A stretch of 64,000 bases of DNA, taken from Serratia sp. FDAARGOS_506. Its GTDB lineage: Bacteria; Pseudomonadota; Gammaproteobacteria; Enterobacterales; Enterobacteriaceae. Both the position numbers and the translations under genes were made by a program. The notes beneath the pieces are model-generated. The model did not search any database and was not told the DNA's origin. It worked only from the letters and a program-made list of their open reading frames with translations. Each line of letters begins with the position of its first letter. Position 1 is the stretch's first letter. Shown piece after piece: positions 8,185 to 18,556 of the stretch. The stretch covers positions 1 through 64,000 of the forward strand of contig NZ_CP033831.1 of the NCBI RefSeq assembly GCF_003812745.1, read 5' to 3'.

Positions 8185-9702
8185 TTAGCCTTCGTTGTGC
8201 AGTTCCAGATTTTCCGCTTCGGTTTGCACCCGCAGCGCCTTGGCGTCGTCGCTGCGCAGCGACTCCAGGTATTCCAGATAGCTTTGGTCGACGTCTTTGG
8301 TCACGTAGATACCGTTGAACACCGAACATTCGAACTGGGTGATGTCCGGATTCTCTTCGCGCACCGCTTCGATCAGATCGTCCAGGTCCTGGAAAATCAG
8401 CCCGTCGGCGCCGATAATCTGGCGGATTTCATCCACTTCACGCCCGTGGGCGATCAGTTCGTTGGCGCTCGGCATGTCGATACCATAGACGTTCGGGAAA
8501 CGCACTTCCGGCGCGGCGGAAGCCAGGTACACGCGCTTGGCGCCCGCTTCGCGCGCCATTTCGACGATCTGCTCAGAGGTCGTGCCGCGCACGATGGAGT
8601 CATCCACCAGCAGCACGTTCTTGTCGCGGAACTCAGCGCGGTTGGCATTCAGCTTGCGACGCACCGACTGACGACGCGCCTGCTGGCCCGGCATGATGAA
8701 GGTGCGGCCAACGTAGCGATTCTTCACAAAGCCCTGGCGATATGGCTTCTCGAGAATGCGCGCGATCTCCAATGCGATGTCGCAGGAGGTTTCCGGGATC
8801 GGGATCACCACGTCGATATCCAGATCTTCCCACTCGCGGGCAATCTTCTCACCCAGCTTCTGGCCCATGCGCACGCGGGCGCTGTAGACCGAGATCTTGT
8901 CCATAAAGGAGTCCGGGCGCGCGAAATAGACGTATTCGAACAGGCACGGGTTGGTTTTCGGGTTCTCTGCGCACTGGCGGGTGAACAGCTGGCCCTTGGT
9001 GGTGATATACACCGCTTCGCCCGGCGCCACGTCGCGCAGGAACTCAAAGCCCAGGGTATCCAGCGCCACGCTCTCGGAAGCCACCATGTACTCGCTGCGG
9101 CCATCTTCCAGCGTGCGCTTGCCGATCACCAGCGGGCGAATGCCGTTCGGGTCGCGGAACGCCAGCAGGCCGTGGCCGATGATCATCGCCACGCAGGCGT
9201 AAGCGCCGCGCAGTTGCTGATGCATAGCGGCGACCGCGGTAAAGATGTTGTCGGCCTCCAGCGGGTAGTGCGGGAAGCGGTCCAGCTCGCTGGCCAGCAC
9301 GTTCAGCAGGATTTCCGAGTCGGAGGTGGTGTTGACATGGCGGCGGCCGCTTTCGAACAGATTCTGGCGCAGCTCATGGGCGTTGGTCAGGTTGCCGTTG
9401 TGGGCCAGCGTAATGCCGAACGGCGAGTTGACGTAGAAAGGCTGAGCCTCAGAGGCGCTCGAGCTGCCGGCCGTCGGGTAACGCACATGGCCAATGCCCA
9501 TGTTGCCCTGCAAGCGTTGCATATGGCGCGCCTCAAACACATCCTTCACCAGGCCGTTGGCTTTACGCAAACGGAACCCGTTGTGAGCGTCAATGGTGAC
9601 GATGCCTGCGGCATCCTGGCCACGGTGCTGAAGCACCGTCAGCGCATCATAAATCGACTGGTTTACCGGCATAAAACCGGCGATACCGACAATACCGCAC
9701 AT
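8185..9702 (-). CDS. purF: Amidophosphoribosyltransferase PurF
   Basis: A 505-residue enzyme with an N-terminal class-II glutamine amidotransferase domain and a C-terminal type-I PRTase domain. The nucleophile is Cys1 after Met removal (MCGIVGIAG), with HNGNLTN in the glutaminase site. The PRPP loop [14 protein letters not shown] lies near residue 365. It makes 5-phosphoribosylamine, the first committed step of purine synthesis. It follows cvpA by 21 bp, and a PurR box lies ahead of cvpA. Confidence 0.97.
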   Translation of the reverse strand: MCGIVGIAGFMPVNQSIYDALTVLQHRGQDAAGIVTIDAHNGFRLRKANGLVKDVFEARHMQRLQGNMGIGHVRYPTAGSSSASEAQPFYVNSPFGITLAHNGNLTNAHELRQNLFESGRRHVNTTSDSEILLNVLASELDRFPHYPLEADNIFTAVAAMHQQLRGAYACVAMIIGHGLLAFRDPNGIRPLVIGKRTLEDGRSEYMVASESVALDTLGFEFLRDVAPGEAVYITTKGQLFTRQCAENPKTNPCLFEYVYFARPDSFMDKISVYSARVRMGQKLGEKIAREWEDLDIDVVIPIPETSCDIALEIARILEKPYRQGFVKNRYVGRTFIMPGQQARRQSVRRKLNANRAEFRDKNVLLVDDSIVRGTTSEQIVEMAREAGAKRVYLASAAPEVRFPNVYGIDMPSANELIAHGREVDEIRQIIGADGLIFQDLDDLIEAVREENPDITQFECSVFNGIYVTKDVDQSYLEYLESLRSDDAKALRVQTEAENLELHNEG

Positions 9703-9723
9703 GTTGTCTTTTCCTCATCAGCG

Positions 9724-10224
9724 CTACCGCCCCGGCAATTGGGTCGGCAAGAAACTCGACGTGCTCTGCAGGTAGTCAAAGAACCACCTGATGACGTAAC
9801 TGAACTGGGGAATGAGCTGCGACTGTTTCCAGTCGGCGCTTTGTGAGAAGCCGGTAAAGGTATCCAGGAAGAACAGGATCGCCGCGACGATCAACACTCC
9901 GCGCAGCGCGCCGAAGCAGATGCCCAACACGCGGTCGGTGCCCGACAACCCGGTTTTCTCTACCAGTGAGCTAATCACATAGTTAACAATAGCCCCTACG
10001 ATCAAGGTCGCGATGAACAAAATCGCGATCGCGATGCCGTTTCGCACCAGTTCATCTTCAAAACGAGTGAAATAGACCGCAAGGTAAGAGTAGAAATGGC
10101 TGGCAACAAAAAACGCACATCCCCATGTCACAAGTGACAATGCTTCGCGAACAAACCCTCGGATCAGGCTCACCAGAGCCGAAAATCCAATCACCGCTAT
10201 AATGACGTAATCAATCCAGACCAT
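9724..10224 (-). CDS. cvpA: CvpA membrane protein
   Basis: A 166-residue inner-membrane protein (E. coli CvpA 162) with about four hydrophobic segments: VIIAVIGFSALVSLI, the segment after REALSLVTW, GIAIAILFIATLIVGAIV and the VLIVAAILFFL stretch. In E. coli it is needed for colicin V production and affects envelope stress resistance; its molecular role is unsettled. It is the first gene before purF and shares its purine control. Confidence 0.95.
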   Translation of the reverse strand: MVWIDYVIIAVIGFSALVSLIRGFVREALSLVTWGCAFFVASHFYSYLAVYFTRFEDELVRNGIAIAILFIATLIVGAIVNYVISSLVEKTGLSGTDRVLGICFGALRGVLIVAAILFFLDTFTGFSQSADWKQSQLIPQFSYVIRWFFDYLQSTSSFLPTQLPGR

Positions 10225-10282
10225 GAACTATTCCAATGATGAATCGCCCCTGCATCCAATTCGCGGCGAATTCTAACAGAAA

Positions 10283-10298
10283 AAGAAAACGTTTGCGT
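10283..10298 (-). promoter_or_regulatory. PurR operator upstream of cvpA-purF
   Basis: The 16-mer AAGAAAACGTTTGCGT matches the palindromic PurR consensus ACGCAAACGTTTGCGT at 14 of 16 positions. It lies 59 bp upstream of the cvpA start. Repression of cvpA-purF by PurR with hypoxanthine or guanine is established in E. coli. Confidence 0.85.
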
Positions 10299-10427
10299 AG
10301 GGGATTTCCTACCACGTTACAAATAAAAAGCGGCGATCAAAAAATTCCCAATCGCCGCGCCTACATAGGTGATTTCGCCTGTAAAAGGCGCGGTTTTTCT
10401 CGCTTTCTCTCCACCACTCCTTAATTC

Positions 10428-10451
10428 AGGGGCGCATCGTGCTGCGCCCCT
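10428..10451 (-). terminator. Stem-loop after dedD
   Basis: AGGGGCGCA and TGCGCCCCT pair just beyond the dedD stop. The following minus-strand bases (GAATTAAGG) are not U-rich, so termination may be partial, allowing read-through to cvpA-purF. Confidence 0.5.
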
Positions 10452-10458
10452 GCGGGGT

Positions 10459-11208
10459 TTAACGGCCGTACGGCTTCACCTGCCCGCTCAGCCCGCTGAT
10501 CGAGTTCAGCGACGGCAGCGCCGCCTGCAGCTTCTGCTTGGAGGCGTCCGGGCCGACGTAGATGCGGGTGATCTGCCCCTGTACCGGCGTTGACGGCACG
10601 GTAAAGGCACGATAGCCCGAGAGGCGCAGCGAGGCGACAATCTCGTTCGCCTTGGCGGCGTTTTTCAACGCCCCGAGCTGCACGACATAGGCTTGCCCGG
10701 CCGGCGCTTTTTCTTCCGCCGGTTTCGGCTGCGGTGCCGGTTCAGGCTTCGGCGTCGGTTCAGGTTTCGGTTCCGGCTTCGGCGCTGGTTTCACTTCCGT
10801 CGGCTTCGGTTGCGGTGCCGGTTTCGGTTTCACCTCCACCGGTTTGGTTTCTACCGGTTTCGGCTTGGGCTGTGGCACCGGCTGAGGACGCGTTTCGACC
10901 GGTGGCGGTGCCACCTGCGTCGGCTGCTGTGCAGTCTGCCGCGCCGCCTGTTGCGCCGCCGCCTCGTTGGCCGCCTGCTGCTCGACCAGCGCGCCCGCCC
11001 CTTCCGGCGGCTGTGCCGGCAGCGGCTGCGTCACCGGCGGCAGCACGTCGTTCTCTTCAACGTCGCCCGGCTTCGGCACCAATGGAATGGCCGCGAATTC
11101 ATCCTCGTAATGCTTCTTTTTGCCGTCCAGCAGCCCTGGCAGGATGATTACCCCCAGCGCCACCAGAATCACGGTTCCGACCAGTCGGTTCTGAAATTTA
11201 CTCGCCAC
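10459..11208 (-). CDS. dedD: Cell division SPOR-domain protein DedD
   Basis: A 249-residue protein with a single N-terminal membrane anchor (LVGTVILVALGVIILPGLL). A long periplasmic linker rich in Pro, Lys and Glu (residues ~85-165, repeated PKP/PEP units) leads to a C-terminal SPOR domain beginning near AYVVQLGALKN. SPOR domains bind denuded peptidoglycan at the septum. The start is GTG at 11208, immediately after the folC TGA (TGAGTG), so translation is probably coupled to folC. The linker repeats are longer than in E. coli DedD. Confidence 0.94.
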   Translation of the reverse strand: MASKFQNRLVGTVILVALGVIILPGLLDGKKKHYEDEFAAIPLVPKPGDVEENDVLPPVTQPLPAQPPEGAGALVEQQAANEAAAQQAARQTAQQPTQVAPPPVETRPQPVPQPKPKPVETKPVEVKPKPAPQPKPTEVKPAPKPEPKPEPTPKPEPAPQPKPAEEKAPAGQAYVVQLGALKNAAKANEIVASLRLSGYRAFTVPSTPVQGQITRIYVGPDASKQKLQAALPSLNSISGLSGQVKPYGR

Positions 11209-12474
11209 TCACACTCCCCGCATCTCGTCTAACGCCGCCATCACCTGCGCCACGGTGTGGAACGATCCACAGACGATCACAATATCCTGTTTATCAGCAT
11301 CCTGCATAGCCTGCCGCCAGGCAGTTTCGACATCATTAAAGCGGCGCGGTTCCGTCAAATGTTGCGCCAGCTGTTCGACGCTGGCGCCGCGCGGCCCGTC
11401 GAGCGGTGCGCAGTACCATTCATCCACCTGCTCGCTGAGGCAGGCCAGCGTGCCGGCGATGTCCTTGTCCGACAGCATGCCCACCACCGCGCGCACCTTG
11501 CCGCCGTCGCGCGGCAGTTTGGCCAGGCGGCCGGCCAGATAGCCCGCGGCGTGCGGGTTGTGCGCCACGTCGAGGATCAGCGTCGGCTCCCGCCGCACGA
11601 TCTGGAAACGCCCCGGCAACGTCGCCTGTTGCAGCCCGGTGAAGATCGCGCGTTCGTCGATCTCCAGCGGGGAGCAGTTCAGCGCCGCCAGCGCGGTAGC
11701 GGCGTTGGCCAGCGGTACGTTCGGCGTCGGCAGATCGGTCAGCAGCGTGTCGCCGCCCTGCCACTGCCAGCGATCGCCCTGCTCGCTGAAACTCCAGGCT
11801 TCGCCGCGGCGATACAGCGGCGCGCCCAGCGTTTCGGCAACCTGACGAATGCTGTCCGGCATGTCGGGTTCGCCCACCACCGCCGGCTTGCCGCTGCGGA
11901 AAATGCCGGCCTTTTCACGGCCGATGCTTTCGCGATCGTTGCCGAGCCAGTCGGTGTGATCGAGCGCGATGCTGGTGATCACCGCCACGCTCGGATCGAC
12001 GATGTTGGTGGCGTCGAGACGCCCGCCCAGCCCCACTTCCAGGATCACCACGTCGAGCCGCGCCTGTTTGAACAGCTGCAGCGCCGACAGGGTGCCAAAT
12101 TCGAAATAGGTCAACGACGTTTCGCCGCGGCCGGCCTCAATGGCGGCGAACGAGCGGCAGTGCTCCGCTTCGCTCAGCTCTTCCCCCTGAATGCGCACGC
12201 GTTCGGTATAGCGCACCAAATGCGGCGAACTGTAGACGCCGACGCGCAGGCCGGCTGCCAGCAGAATGGCTTCGAGGGTGCGACAGGTGGTGCCTTTGCC
12301 GTTAGTGCCGGCAACGGTGAACACCGTGGGAGCGGGGGTCAGTAAATCCAGATGCGCCGCGACGCGCTGTACGCGCTCAAGGCCGAGTTCGATCGCCTGG
12401 CTGTGCAGACGTTCCAGATAATAAAGCCACGAGCTCAATGGCGACGTGGCTTGGGGAATTTGGTGGTTTTGCAT
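11209..12474 (-). CDS. folC: Bifunctional folylpolyglutamate/dihydrofolate synthase FolC
   Basis: A 421-residue Mur-ligase-fold enzyme. The ATP loop TVAGTNGKGTTCRTLE is near residue 50, YSSPHLVRYTERVRI near 85, and VILEVGLGGRLDATN near 140. It makes dihydrofolate from dihydropteroate plus Glu and extends folate polyglutamates. The start at 12474 (MQNHQIPQATSPL) aligns with the family; in-frame starts at 12483 and 12501 would add 3 or 9 residues. It begins the folC-dedD-cvpA-purF gene run. Confidence 0.95.
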   Translation of the reverse strand: MQNHQIPQATSPLSSWLYYLERLHSQAIELGLERVQRVAAHLDLLTPAPTVFTVAGTNGKGTTCRTLEAILLAAGLRVGVYSSPHLVRYTERVRIQGEELSEAEHCRSFAAIEAGRGETSLTYFEFGTLSALQLFKQARLDVVILEVGLGGRLDATNIVDPSVAVITSIALDHTDWLGNDRESIGREKAGIFRSGKPAVVGEPDMPDSIRQVAETLGAPLYRRGEAWSFSEQGDRWQWQGGDTLLTDLPTPNVPLANAATALAALNCSPLEIDERAIFTGLQQATLPGRFQIVRREPTLILDVAHNPHAAGYLAGRLAKLPRDGGKVRAVVGMLSDKDIAGTLACLSEQVDEWYCAPLDGPRGASVEQLAQHLTEPRRFNDVETAWRQAMQDADKQDIVIVCGSFHTVAQVMAALDEMRGV

Positions 12475-12609
12475 GAGTCCCATCACTGAACTTGGGTTCA
12501 TTAATCCATCAGGGCACCACCCTCACCGCGGTAAAGGCGATGCGCTTCGTGACTGCCGCCAGCCTGCAAACCGCAGCGAGATGGGCTGCGGCCGGCAGGG
12601 AACGGGCAT

Positions 12610-12640
12610 CAGCCGTCACTTAGCCACAAAGTGGCGGCTG
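12610..12640 (-). repeat. Nested stem-loop in the accD-folC spacer
   Basis: CAGCCG/CGGCTG encloses GCCAC/GTGGC with loop AAA, shortly after the accD stop. There is no U-tract; it may limit read-through or stabilise accD mRNA. Confidence 0.4.
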
Positions 12641-12665
12641 AACCCGGGCGGGATCTGTCTTTTCC

Positions 12666-13574
12666 TCAGGCGTCGGCCTGCTGCTCCGGCTCAATGACCG
12701 GCGCGGCCTCATCGAAATGCGGCTGCGGCTGGTTGGTCAGCTTGGACAGAATGCTCGCCAACGTTTGGCGCATTTCCGGACGGCGAACGATCATATCGAT
12801 CGCGCCTTTTTCGATCAGGAATTCGCTGCGCTGGAAGCCCGGCGGCAATTTCTCACGCACGGTCTGCTCGATAACGCGCGGGCCGGCAAAACCGATCAGC
12901 GCTTTCGGCTCGGCGATGTTGATGTCGCCCAGCATCGCCAGGCTGGCGGAGACGCCGCCCATGGTCGGGTCGGTCAGCACGGAGATATACGGCAAGCCGC
13001 GCTCCTGCATCTTAGCCAACGCCGCGCTGGTTTTCGCCATCTGCATCAGCGACATCAGCGCTTCCTGCATGCGCGCGCCGCCGCTGGCGGAGAAGCATAC
13101 CAGCGGACAGTTGTCCTCCAGCGCCTGCTCAACCGCACGCACGAAACGCGCGCCGACCACGGAAGACATCGAGCCGCCGATGAAGGCGAATTCGAAGGAG
13201 GCGGCGACGATCGGCATACCGTACAGCGTGCCCTTCATCACCACCAGCGCATCTTTCTCACCGGTCGCTTTCTGTGCGGCGACCAAGCGATCTTTATAGC
13301 GCTTGGAATCCTTGAATTTCAGAACGTCTTTCGGCTCCAGATCGCTGCCCAGTTCCACTTCGCTGCCTTCGTCCAGCAGGGTATGCAGACGCGCGCGCGC
13401 GCCCATACGCATGTGGTGGTCGCACTTCGGACACACTTCCAGATTACGCTCCAGCTCGGCGCGGTAGAGAACCTGGCCGCAGCTGTCGCATTTGGTCCAG
13501 ACCCCTTCAGGAATGCTCGCCTTACGGGTTTGTGTGATATTGCTTTTGTTAAGAATTCGTTCAATCCAGCTCAT
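12666..13574 (-). CDS. accD: Acetyl-CoA carboxylase carboxyltransferase beta subunit AccD
   Basis: A 302-residue subunit with an N-terminal C4 zinc ribbon (CDSC near residue 27 and CPKC near 46) followed by a crotonase-type carboxyltransferase core, including [15 protein letters not shown] and the [12 protein letters not shown] oxyanion region. With AccA it transfers carboxyl from biotin to acetyl-CoA, starting fatty-acid synthesis. The start at 13574 ([10 protein letters not shown]) matches the family; an in-frame upstream extension to 13646 is not supported. Confidence 0.96.
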   Translation of the reverse strand: MSWIERILNKSNITQTRKASIPEGVWTKCDSCGQVLYRAELERNLEVCPKCDHHMRMGARARLHTLLDEGSEVELGSDLEPKDVLKFKDSKRYKDRLVAAQKATGEKDALVVMKGTLYGMPIVAASFEFAFIGGSMSSVVGARFVRAVEQALEDNCPLVCFSASGGARMQEALMSLMQMAKTSAALAKMQERGLPYISVLTDPTMGGVSASLAMLGDINIAEPKALIGFAGPRVIEQTVREKLPPGFQRSEFLIEKGAIDMIVRRPEMRQTLASILSKLTNQPQPHFDEAAPVIEPEQQADA

Positions 13575-13806
13575 CGATGACCTTTCTGTTTGAACCTGGC
13601 ACACGCCAGTCCGCTGTTCATGCTTTAACAATCCCCCCGAAAACACCCCAATGAAAAAATGCCCGTTCGCGGCGCGGCAAGCGCGGCGACTGAGGCATCG
13701 GCTTCAGGGTTGTTCGCAGGAACAGACCATAATGTCGCTCATTAAACCATATCGGCCCGACGCTGTGGACAAAAAACTGGTCGAACCGACAGGTTAAGCG
13801 ATGTTT

Positions 13807-14469
13807 TTACTGTTTTTGCTGGCGGGCGGCCGCACGCTTGTGGCGCCAAATTTCAATCACGCCCGGCAGAATCGAAACGATGATGATCCCTACGATCAGC
13901 AGTTTCAGGTTCTCCTGCACCACCGGCAGATCGCCGAACAGGTAGCCAGCATAGGTGAAGAGCAGCACCCAAACCAGTGCGCCAATCACGTTGTAGGCGG
14001 CGAAGTGGCGATAGGACATATGCCCCATCCCGGCGACGAACGGCGCAAAAGTACGCACGATCGGCACGAATCGCGCCAGAATAATCGTTTTCCCGCCGTG
14101 TTTCTCATAGAACTGGTGCGTCTTGTCCAGGTAGCTGCGACGGAAAATTTTCGAATTCGGGTTGCTGAACAGCTTCTCGCCGAACAGCCGCCCGATAGTG
14201 TAGTTCACCGCATCGCCGATGATCGCCGCCACGGCCATCAACGCCACCATGGTATGCACGTTCAGATCGTTGGTCGGCAACGCCGCCAGCGCGCCAGCGA
14301 CAAACAGCAAGGAATCCCCCGGCAGGAACGGCGTCACCACCAGACCGGTTTCGCAAAACAGGATCAGGAACAGAATAGCGTAGACCCACATGCCGTATTG
14401 TGCGACCAGTTCGGCCAGGTGCACATCAATATGCAGAATGAAATCAATAATAAACTTGATGATGTCCAT
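13807..14469 (-). CDS. dedA: DedA-family membrane protein DedA
   Basis: A 220-residue multi-pass membrane protein (E. coli DedA 219). It shows the family motifs [17 protein letters not shown] near residue 40 and [19 protein letters not shown] near 140, the latter with the conserved arginines. DedA proteins are candidate lipid (undecaprenyl-phosphate/phospholipid) translocases. The start at 14469 ([10 protein letters not shown]) has a GAGAG RBS and matches E. coli better than 14499. It lies between truA and accD on the same strand. Confidence 0.94.
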   Translation of the reverse strand: MDIIKFIIDFILHIDVHLAELVAQYGMWVYAILFLILFCETGLVVTPFLPGDSLLFVAGALAALPTNDLNVHTMVALMAVAAIIGDAVNYTIGRLFGEKLFSNPNSKIFRRSYLDKTHQFYEKHGGKTIILARFVPIVRTFAPFVAGMGHMSYRHFAAYNVIGALVWVLLFTYAGYLFGDLPVVQENLKLLIVGIIIVSILPGVIEIWRHKRAAARQQKQ

Positions 14470-14547
14470 AAATTCTCTCATTGATGCCGGGTGTTTCAAT
14501 CACCCGGCAGAAGCACAAGGGAGCGACGCTTTCAGGCGTGCCGGCGT

Positions 14548-15369
14548 TTAATCGTCGGGTAAAAACAGCGGCCCCATCGGCGGCCGCGGTAGACCAAAGT
14601 GGTCGGGATAGTCCACGGAAACCAGATACAGCCCCTCGGCTCGCGCCGTCGCCGCCGCCAGGTTGCGATCCTTCAGCGCCAACAGTTCGGCCATCCAGTT
14701 CTCATCCTGATTGCCGCAGCCGATCTCCATCAGGCTGCCGACGATGTTGCGAACCATGTGATGCACGAAGGCATTCGCCTTGATATCTACCACAATATAT
14801 TCGCCGTAGCGCGTAACCTTAACGTGTTTTACGCAGCGCCACGGGGTGCGCGACTGACATTGCACCGCGCGGAACGAAGTGAAGTCATTCTCGCCCAGCA
14901 GTGCCTGCGCCGCCCGATGCATGCGATCGGCGTCCAGCGGGTGATAAAAGTGCGTTACCCCCTGTTGCAGCACCGCCGGCCGGTAGCGATGGTTGAAAAT
15001 AATATAGCGGTAGCGGCGCGCGGTGGCGCTGAAGCGCGCGTGAAAATCGTCGGCGACGGGGCTCACCCAACGCACCGCGATATCCGGCGGCAGATGGGTG
15101 TTTACCCCCATCGTCCAGGCGGCGTCCTTACGGCGCGCGGTGGTTTCGAAATGCACCACCTGCCCGGTAGCGTGCACCCCGGCGTCGGTGCGTCCGGCGC
15201 ACAGCACGGTAATCGGCGCATCCGCCACCTTGCTCAACGCCTGCTCCAGGCGTTCCTGCACGCTGGCCACTTCTTGCTGCCGCTGCCAGCCGTAGTACCG
15301 GCTGCCGTCATATTCGATGCCCAGCGCTACCTTCAGCGTCGGCTGAGCGGGCGAAACCACCTCAGACAT
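14548..15369 (-). CDS. truA: tRNA pseudouridine(38-40) synthase TruA
   Basis: A 273-residue TruA-family enzyme. The catalytic aspartate sits in [18 protein letters not shown] near residue 60. [18 protein letters not shown] and [17 protein letters not shown] are further family signatures. It isomerises U38-U40 in tRNA anticodon stems. The start codon shares one base with the usg stop (TGATG), indicating coupling to usg. Confidence 0.96.
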   Translation of the reverse strand: MSEVVSPAQPTLKVALGIEYDGSRYYGWQRQQEVASVQERLEQALSKVADAPITVLCAGRTDAGVHATGQVVHFETTARRKDAAWTMGVNTHLPPDIAVRWVSPVADDFHARFSATARRYRYIIFNHRYRPAVLQQGVTHFYHPLDADRMHRAAQALLGENDFTSFRAVQCQSRTPWRCVKHVKVTRYGEYIVVDIKANAFVHHMVRNIVGSLMEIGCGNQDENWMAELLALKDRNLAAATARAEGLYLVSVDYPDHFGLPRPPMGPLFLPDD

Positions 15370-16379
15370 CAGTACATCTGCTCCTGCACCAGACGCTCGG
15401 CGGTTTCGATAGCCATCAACGCGCCGCCAAAGCGCACATTGTCCGCCACCGTCCAGAACTGCAGCAGCTCGGGGATACCGTAATCATTACGCAGACAACC
15501 GATGCTGAGCGCATCGCTGCCGGAGGCTTCGGTGACCTGAGTCGGGTAATCGTCTTCTTCGCTCAGCTGAATGTCCTCGACCTCTTCGAGCTCGCTGCGC
15601 GCTTCTTCGGCGGACAGCGGGCGCAGCGCTTCCAAGTGCACCACCTGCGCATGGCCGTAAAACACCGGCGACTGAACGCAGCTCACCGAAATCGGCAGCC
15701 CTTCGTCCTGCAGCACCTTGCGTACCTGATCGACGATCAGGCGTTCTTCACGCACACTGCCCTGCTCGTCGGCGACAAGCGGCAGCAGGTTGAACGCCAG
15801 CTGTTTGCCGAAAACGCCTTCCTCGGCCGGAATGCCGTTCAACAGGCGCGCGCTCTGGCCGGCCAAGTCGTCCACCGCCGCCTTGCCGCGCGACGATACC
15901 GACATCAGCGTGGTGACGTGCAGACGCGACAATCCCGCCTGTTCGGTCAACGGTTTGATCGCCGTCAGCAGCTGGCTGACCATACTGTCGGCCACCGCCA
16001 CGATATTGCGGTTGCGGTAATCCGCCAGCACCTGCGGGTTAACGCCCGGCACCACCAGCGGTACATCCGGCTCCATGGCGAACAGGCCGCTGGTGTCGAT
16101 CACCAGACAGCCCATGTTGCCGGCTTCTTCGGCATAGCGCGCAGAAGCTTCACTGCCGGCGACGAAGAAGGCCAGCTGCGCTTGCGACCAGTCGAACTCT
16201 TCGGCGTTTTGCACCAGAAGAGACTTGCCGTTGAAGCGCACATTGGCGCCCGCGCTGCGTTCGCTTGCCAGAGGATAGAGCTCACCCACCGGGAACTGGC
16301 GTTCCTGCAACAATTCCAGCAACGCTTCACCTACCGCGCCAGTGGCGCCGAGCAGCGCGATATTCCAGCCGTCAGACAT
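15369..16379 (-). CDS. usg: USG-1 protein, aspartate-semialdehyde dehydrogenase homologue
   Basis: A 336-residue protein of the aspartate-semialdehyde dehydrogenase family: [14 protein letters not shown] forms the NADP loop and [11 protein letters not shown] lies near residue 235. The position of the ASADH catalytic cysteine is occupied by a [10 protein letters not shown] segment, so no active-site Cys is visible there, as expected for Usg rather than Asd. Its function is unknown. The start at 16379 has a GGAGA RBS. It is co-transcribed with truA, as in E. coli. Confidence 0.92.
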   Translation of the reverse strand: MSDGWNIALLGATGAVGEALLELLQERQFPVGELYPLASERSAGANVRFNGKSLLVQNAEEFDWSQAQLAFFVAGSEASARYAEEAGNMGCLVIDTSGLFAMEPDVPLVVPGVNPQVLADYRNRNIVAVADSMVSQLLTAIKPLTEQAGLSRLHVTTLMSVSSRGKAAVDDLAGQSARLLNGIPAEEGVFGKQLAFNLLPLVADEQGSVREERLIVDQVRKVLQDEGLPISVSCVQSPVFYGHAQVVHLEALRPLSAEEARSELEEVEDIQLSEEDDYPTQVTEASGSDALSIGCLRNDYGIPELLQFWTVADNVRFGGALMAIETAERLVQEQMY

Positions 16380-16447
16380 CGGGTTTTCTCCAGAGTATTT
16401 CATTCATAAAAGCAGACGGGCAGTGCAGCCACCGCCCGATAATCCTT

Positions 16448-16465
16448 GCCGCTCACTGTAGCGGC
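16448..16465 (-). repeat. Small stem-loop after pdxB
   Basis: GCCGCT and AGCGGC pair around a 6-nt loop between pdxB and usg. It is short, with no U-tract, and is a weak candidate boundary element. Confidence 0.35.
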
Positions 16466-16489
16466 GTTGGCTTAAGACAACCTTACGCG

Positions 16490-17611
16490 CTATGCCACGC
16501 TAAAGCCCAGCTTGCCGAGCAACTCGGCGCTGGCGCTGTCATCGCATTGCACGGCCAGCGAAGACCACTCGCGGCGTTCCTGGTAGTGCTTGCGCAGGCG
16601 ATCGAATTCGCCCGGTTGCCCGGCGACTTTGCGCAACGGCGCATCATCGCGGCGCACATCATACACCAAGTGCATCAATCGTTTTAACCGCGCTTCATCC
16701 AGCGGCCCGTTGAGGCGAATCTGGCTGAACTCCGGTACCGGCAGCAACGAGGCCAGCGCCACCTGCTGCGGCTGCCCCAGATGGCGGCTGAACGCTTCGA
16801 ACACCTGAGTGGTGCCGCGCGCCTTGCCTTCCAGCGTATACCCGGCGATGTGCGCAGTACCGATATCCACCCGCGCCAGCAGCGGCAAGGAGAGATCCGG
16901 CTCCGGTTCCCACACGTCCAGCACCGTGCTCAGCTTTTTGCCCTTTTCCAGCGCCTGCAGCAACGCGGCGTTATCCACCACCGGCCCGCGGCAGGCGTTG
17001 ATCAGAATGCGGTTGTCCGGCAGCGCCGCCAACAGGTCGGCGTCCGCCAGATGCAGCGAATGGTATGGGCCGGATTTATTCAGCGGCGTATGGAAGGTCA
17101 GCACGTCGGCCTCGGCCACCAGCTTCTCCAGCGGCCAAAACTCCCCGGCGTCGCCGCGATCGGCACGCGGCGGATCGCACAGCAGCGTGCGCACACCCAG
17201 GGCTTTGAGGCGCGCGTCCAGGCGCGAACCGACGTTGCCCACGCCGATGATGCCGACGGTTTTATCCCGCAGGTGGAAGCCGTCGCGTTCGGCCAACATC
17301 ATCAAGGCAGAGAACACATACTCGACCACCGCGATGGCGTTGCAGCCCGGCGCAGCGGAAAAGCCGATGCCCTGCCGTTGCAGCCAGGCGTCATCGACAT
17401 GATCGGTGCCGGCGGTGGCGGTGCCGACAAAGCCAATGCGGCTGCCGGCCAGCAAGGCTTCATTGACCTTGGTGACCGAACGCACCATCAGCGCATCGGC
17501 ATCCGCCAGCGCTTCACGCGGGATCGGGCGACCCGGCACCGCCTGCACTTCGCCCAGGCGGCTGAACAGCTCAGCCGCATACGGCATATTTTCATCAACC
17601 AGAATCTTCAC
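16490..17611 (-). CDS. pdxB: Erythronate-4-phosphate dehydrogenase PdxB
   Basis: A 373-residue D-2-hydroxyacid dehydrogenase. The N terminus [12 protein letters not shown] is diagnostic for PdxB. The NAD loop [12 protein letters not shown] lies near residue 120, and the catalytic Arg-Glu-His set is carried by [10 protein letters not shown], the DVWEPEP stretch and [11 protein letters not shown]. It oxidises 4-phosphoerythronate in pyridoxal phosphate synthesis. In E. coli flk follows directly; here ~14 kb of other genes lie between pdxB and flk. Confidence 0.96.
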   Translation of the reverse strand: MKILVDENMPYAAELFSRLGEVQAVPGRPIPREALADADALMVRSVTKVNEALLAGSRIGFVGTATAGTDHVDDAWLQRQGIGFSAAPGCNAIAVVEYVFSALMMLAERDGFHLRDKTVGIIGVGNVGSRLDARLKALGVRTLLCDPPRADRGDAGEFWPLEKLVAEADVLTFHTPLNKSGPYHSLHLADADLLAALPDNRILINACRGPVVDNAALLQALEKGKKLSTVLDVWEPEPDLSLPLLARVDIGTAHIAGYTLEGKARGTTQVFEAFSRHLGQPQQVALASLLPVPEFSQIRLNGPLDEARLKRLMHLVYDVRRDDAPLRKVAGQPGEFDRLRKHYQERREWSSLAVQCDDSASAELLGKLGFSVA

Positions 17612-17664
17612 TGCGTTCTCCGACGGTTTACGGCTATTTGTCTGCGAAATAGTGTGCCACTGAA

Positions 17665-18438
17665 TCAGGCACGGCGAAAGCGCTCAGGGGTGGTGCCGGC
17701 GATTTGCTGGAACATGACGATAAATGCCGACGCGGAGCTGTAGCCAACGTCCAACGCCACATCCTGCACGGTCTTGCCCTGCTCGAGCAGCGACACGGCA
17801 TGCAGGAAACGCAGGCGCTGGCGCCATTCGCTGAACGACATGCCCAAATCCTGCTGGCAACGGCGCGACAGCGTGCGCTCAGTGGTGTAGACCCGAGCCG
17901 CCCACGCCGCCAGCGACGTGTTGTCCGCCGGGCAGTGCTCCAGCGCTTCCAGCACCGGCGCCAAAAATTTGTCGTCAGACGACGGCAGATAGGTTTGCTG
18001 GCGCGGCGACAGACGCAACTGATCGATCAGCACCTGACACAGGCGCAAATCCTCTTCCGTCTGCGGAATGTACTGCTTGCGCGCATAGAAATCCTCGGCG
18101 ATGGCGCGGAAGATGGGCGTCACGCTCACCAGGCAAGGATCGGCCGGCATGCCGGCACACAGCGCCGGCGTGATGTCCACCATGCGGCACTGCGCCAGCC
18201 GCTGGTTATAGCAAGAGTGTTCGATGCCGGCCGGCGCCCACAGCACGAACTCCGGCGGCGCCAGAAAGCGCTGCCCGCCGATGCGCAGCACCATGACACC
18301 GGCTTTGACCCACATCAACTGTCCCCAGGTGTGGCTGTGCGGCTGGAATTCGGTGCGCGCGTTGAACTCCTCGCAGCGGAACTGCACCGGCTTCGGCGCC
18401 GGGATCAGCGACTCGGGAAAATGGCGGATTTCTGGCAT
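17665..18438 (-). CDS. AraC-family transcriptional regulator
   Basis: A 257-residue regulator with an N-terminal cupin ([22 protein letters not shown] near residues 33-55) and a C-terminal pair of helix-turn-helix motifs ([18 protein letters not shown] and [20 protein letters not shown]). The architecture resembles E. coli NimR (YeaM), which controls a divergent exporter. Here it is divergent from an EamA exporter 117 bp away, so local control of that gene is likely. The effector is unknown. Confidence 0.9.
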   Translation of the reverse strand: MPEIRHFPESLIPAPKPVQFRCEEFNARTEFQPHSHTWGQLMWVKAGVMVLRIGGQRFLAPPEFVLWAPAGIEHSCYNQRLAQCRMVDITPALCAGMPADPCLVSVTPIFRAIAEDFYARKQYIPQTEEDLRLCQVLIDQLRLSPRQQTYLPSSDDKFLAPVLEALEHCPADNTSLAAWAARVYTTERTLSRRCQQDLGMSFSEWRQRLRFLHAVSLLEQGKTVQDVALDVGYSSASAFIVMFQQIAGTTPERFRRA

Positions 18439-18541
18439 GGTTTCGTCCCGTGATTTGTCTTGTTTACGCCGATTTTTGTCTGGATATCGCTATATATGAT
18501 AAACCGGACACGCGTAGACTAGCCAGCATGTTGGACGTTAT

Positions 18542-18556
18542 TGAGAATAATTATCA
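18542..18556 (+). promoter_or_regulatory. Fur-box-like site overlapping the EamA exporter start
   Basis: TGAGAATAATTATCA matches the 7-1-7 Fur consensus TGATAATNATTATCA at every defined position but one. Its last base is the A of the ATG at 18556. Binding here would block transcript elongation or a downstream promoter under iron-replete conditions; this is a prediction. Confidence 0.6.

Noticed and set aside
8059-9846. 595-codon plus-strand ORF opposite purF
   Set aside because: It is antisense to an unmistakable purF, has low-complexity His/Gln/Arg-rich content, and reflects GC-rich codon bias rather than a protein.
10693-11232. Arg/Phe-rich ORF opposite dedD
   Set aside because: Produced by the complement of the Pro/Lys repeats of DedD; no independent support.
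11257-12345. 362-codon ORF opposite folC
   Set aside because: Shadow of folC; Arg/His/Gln-rich with no recognisable domain.
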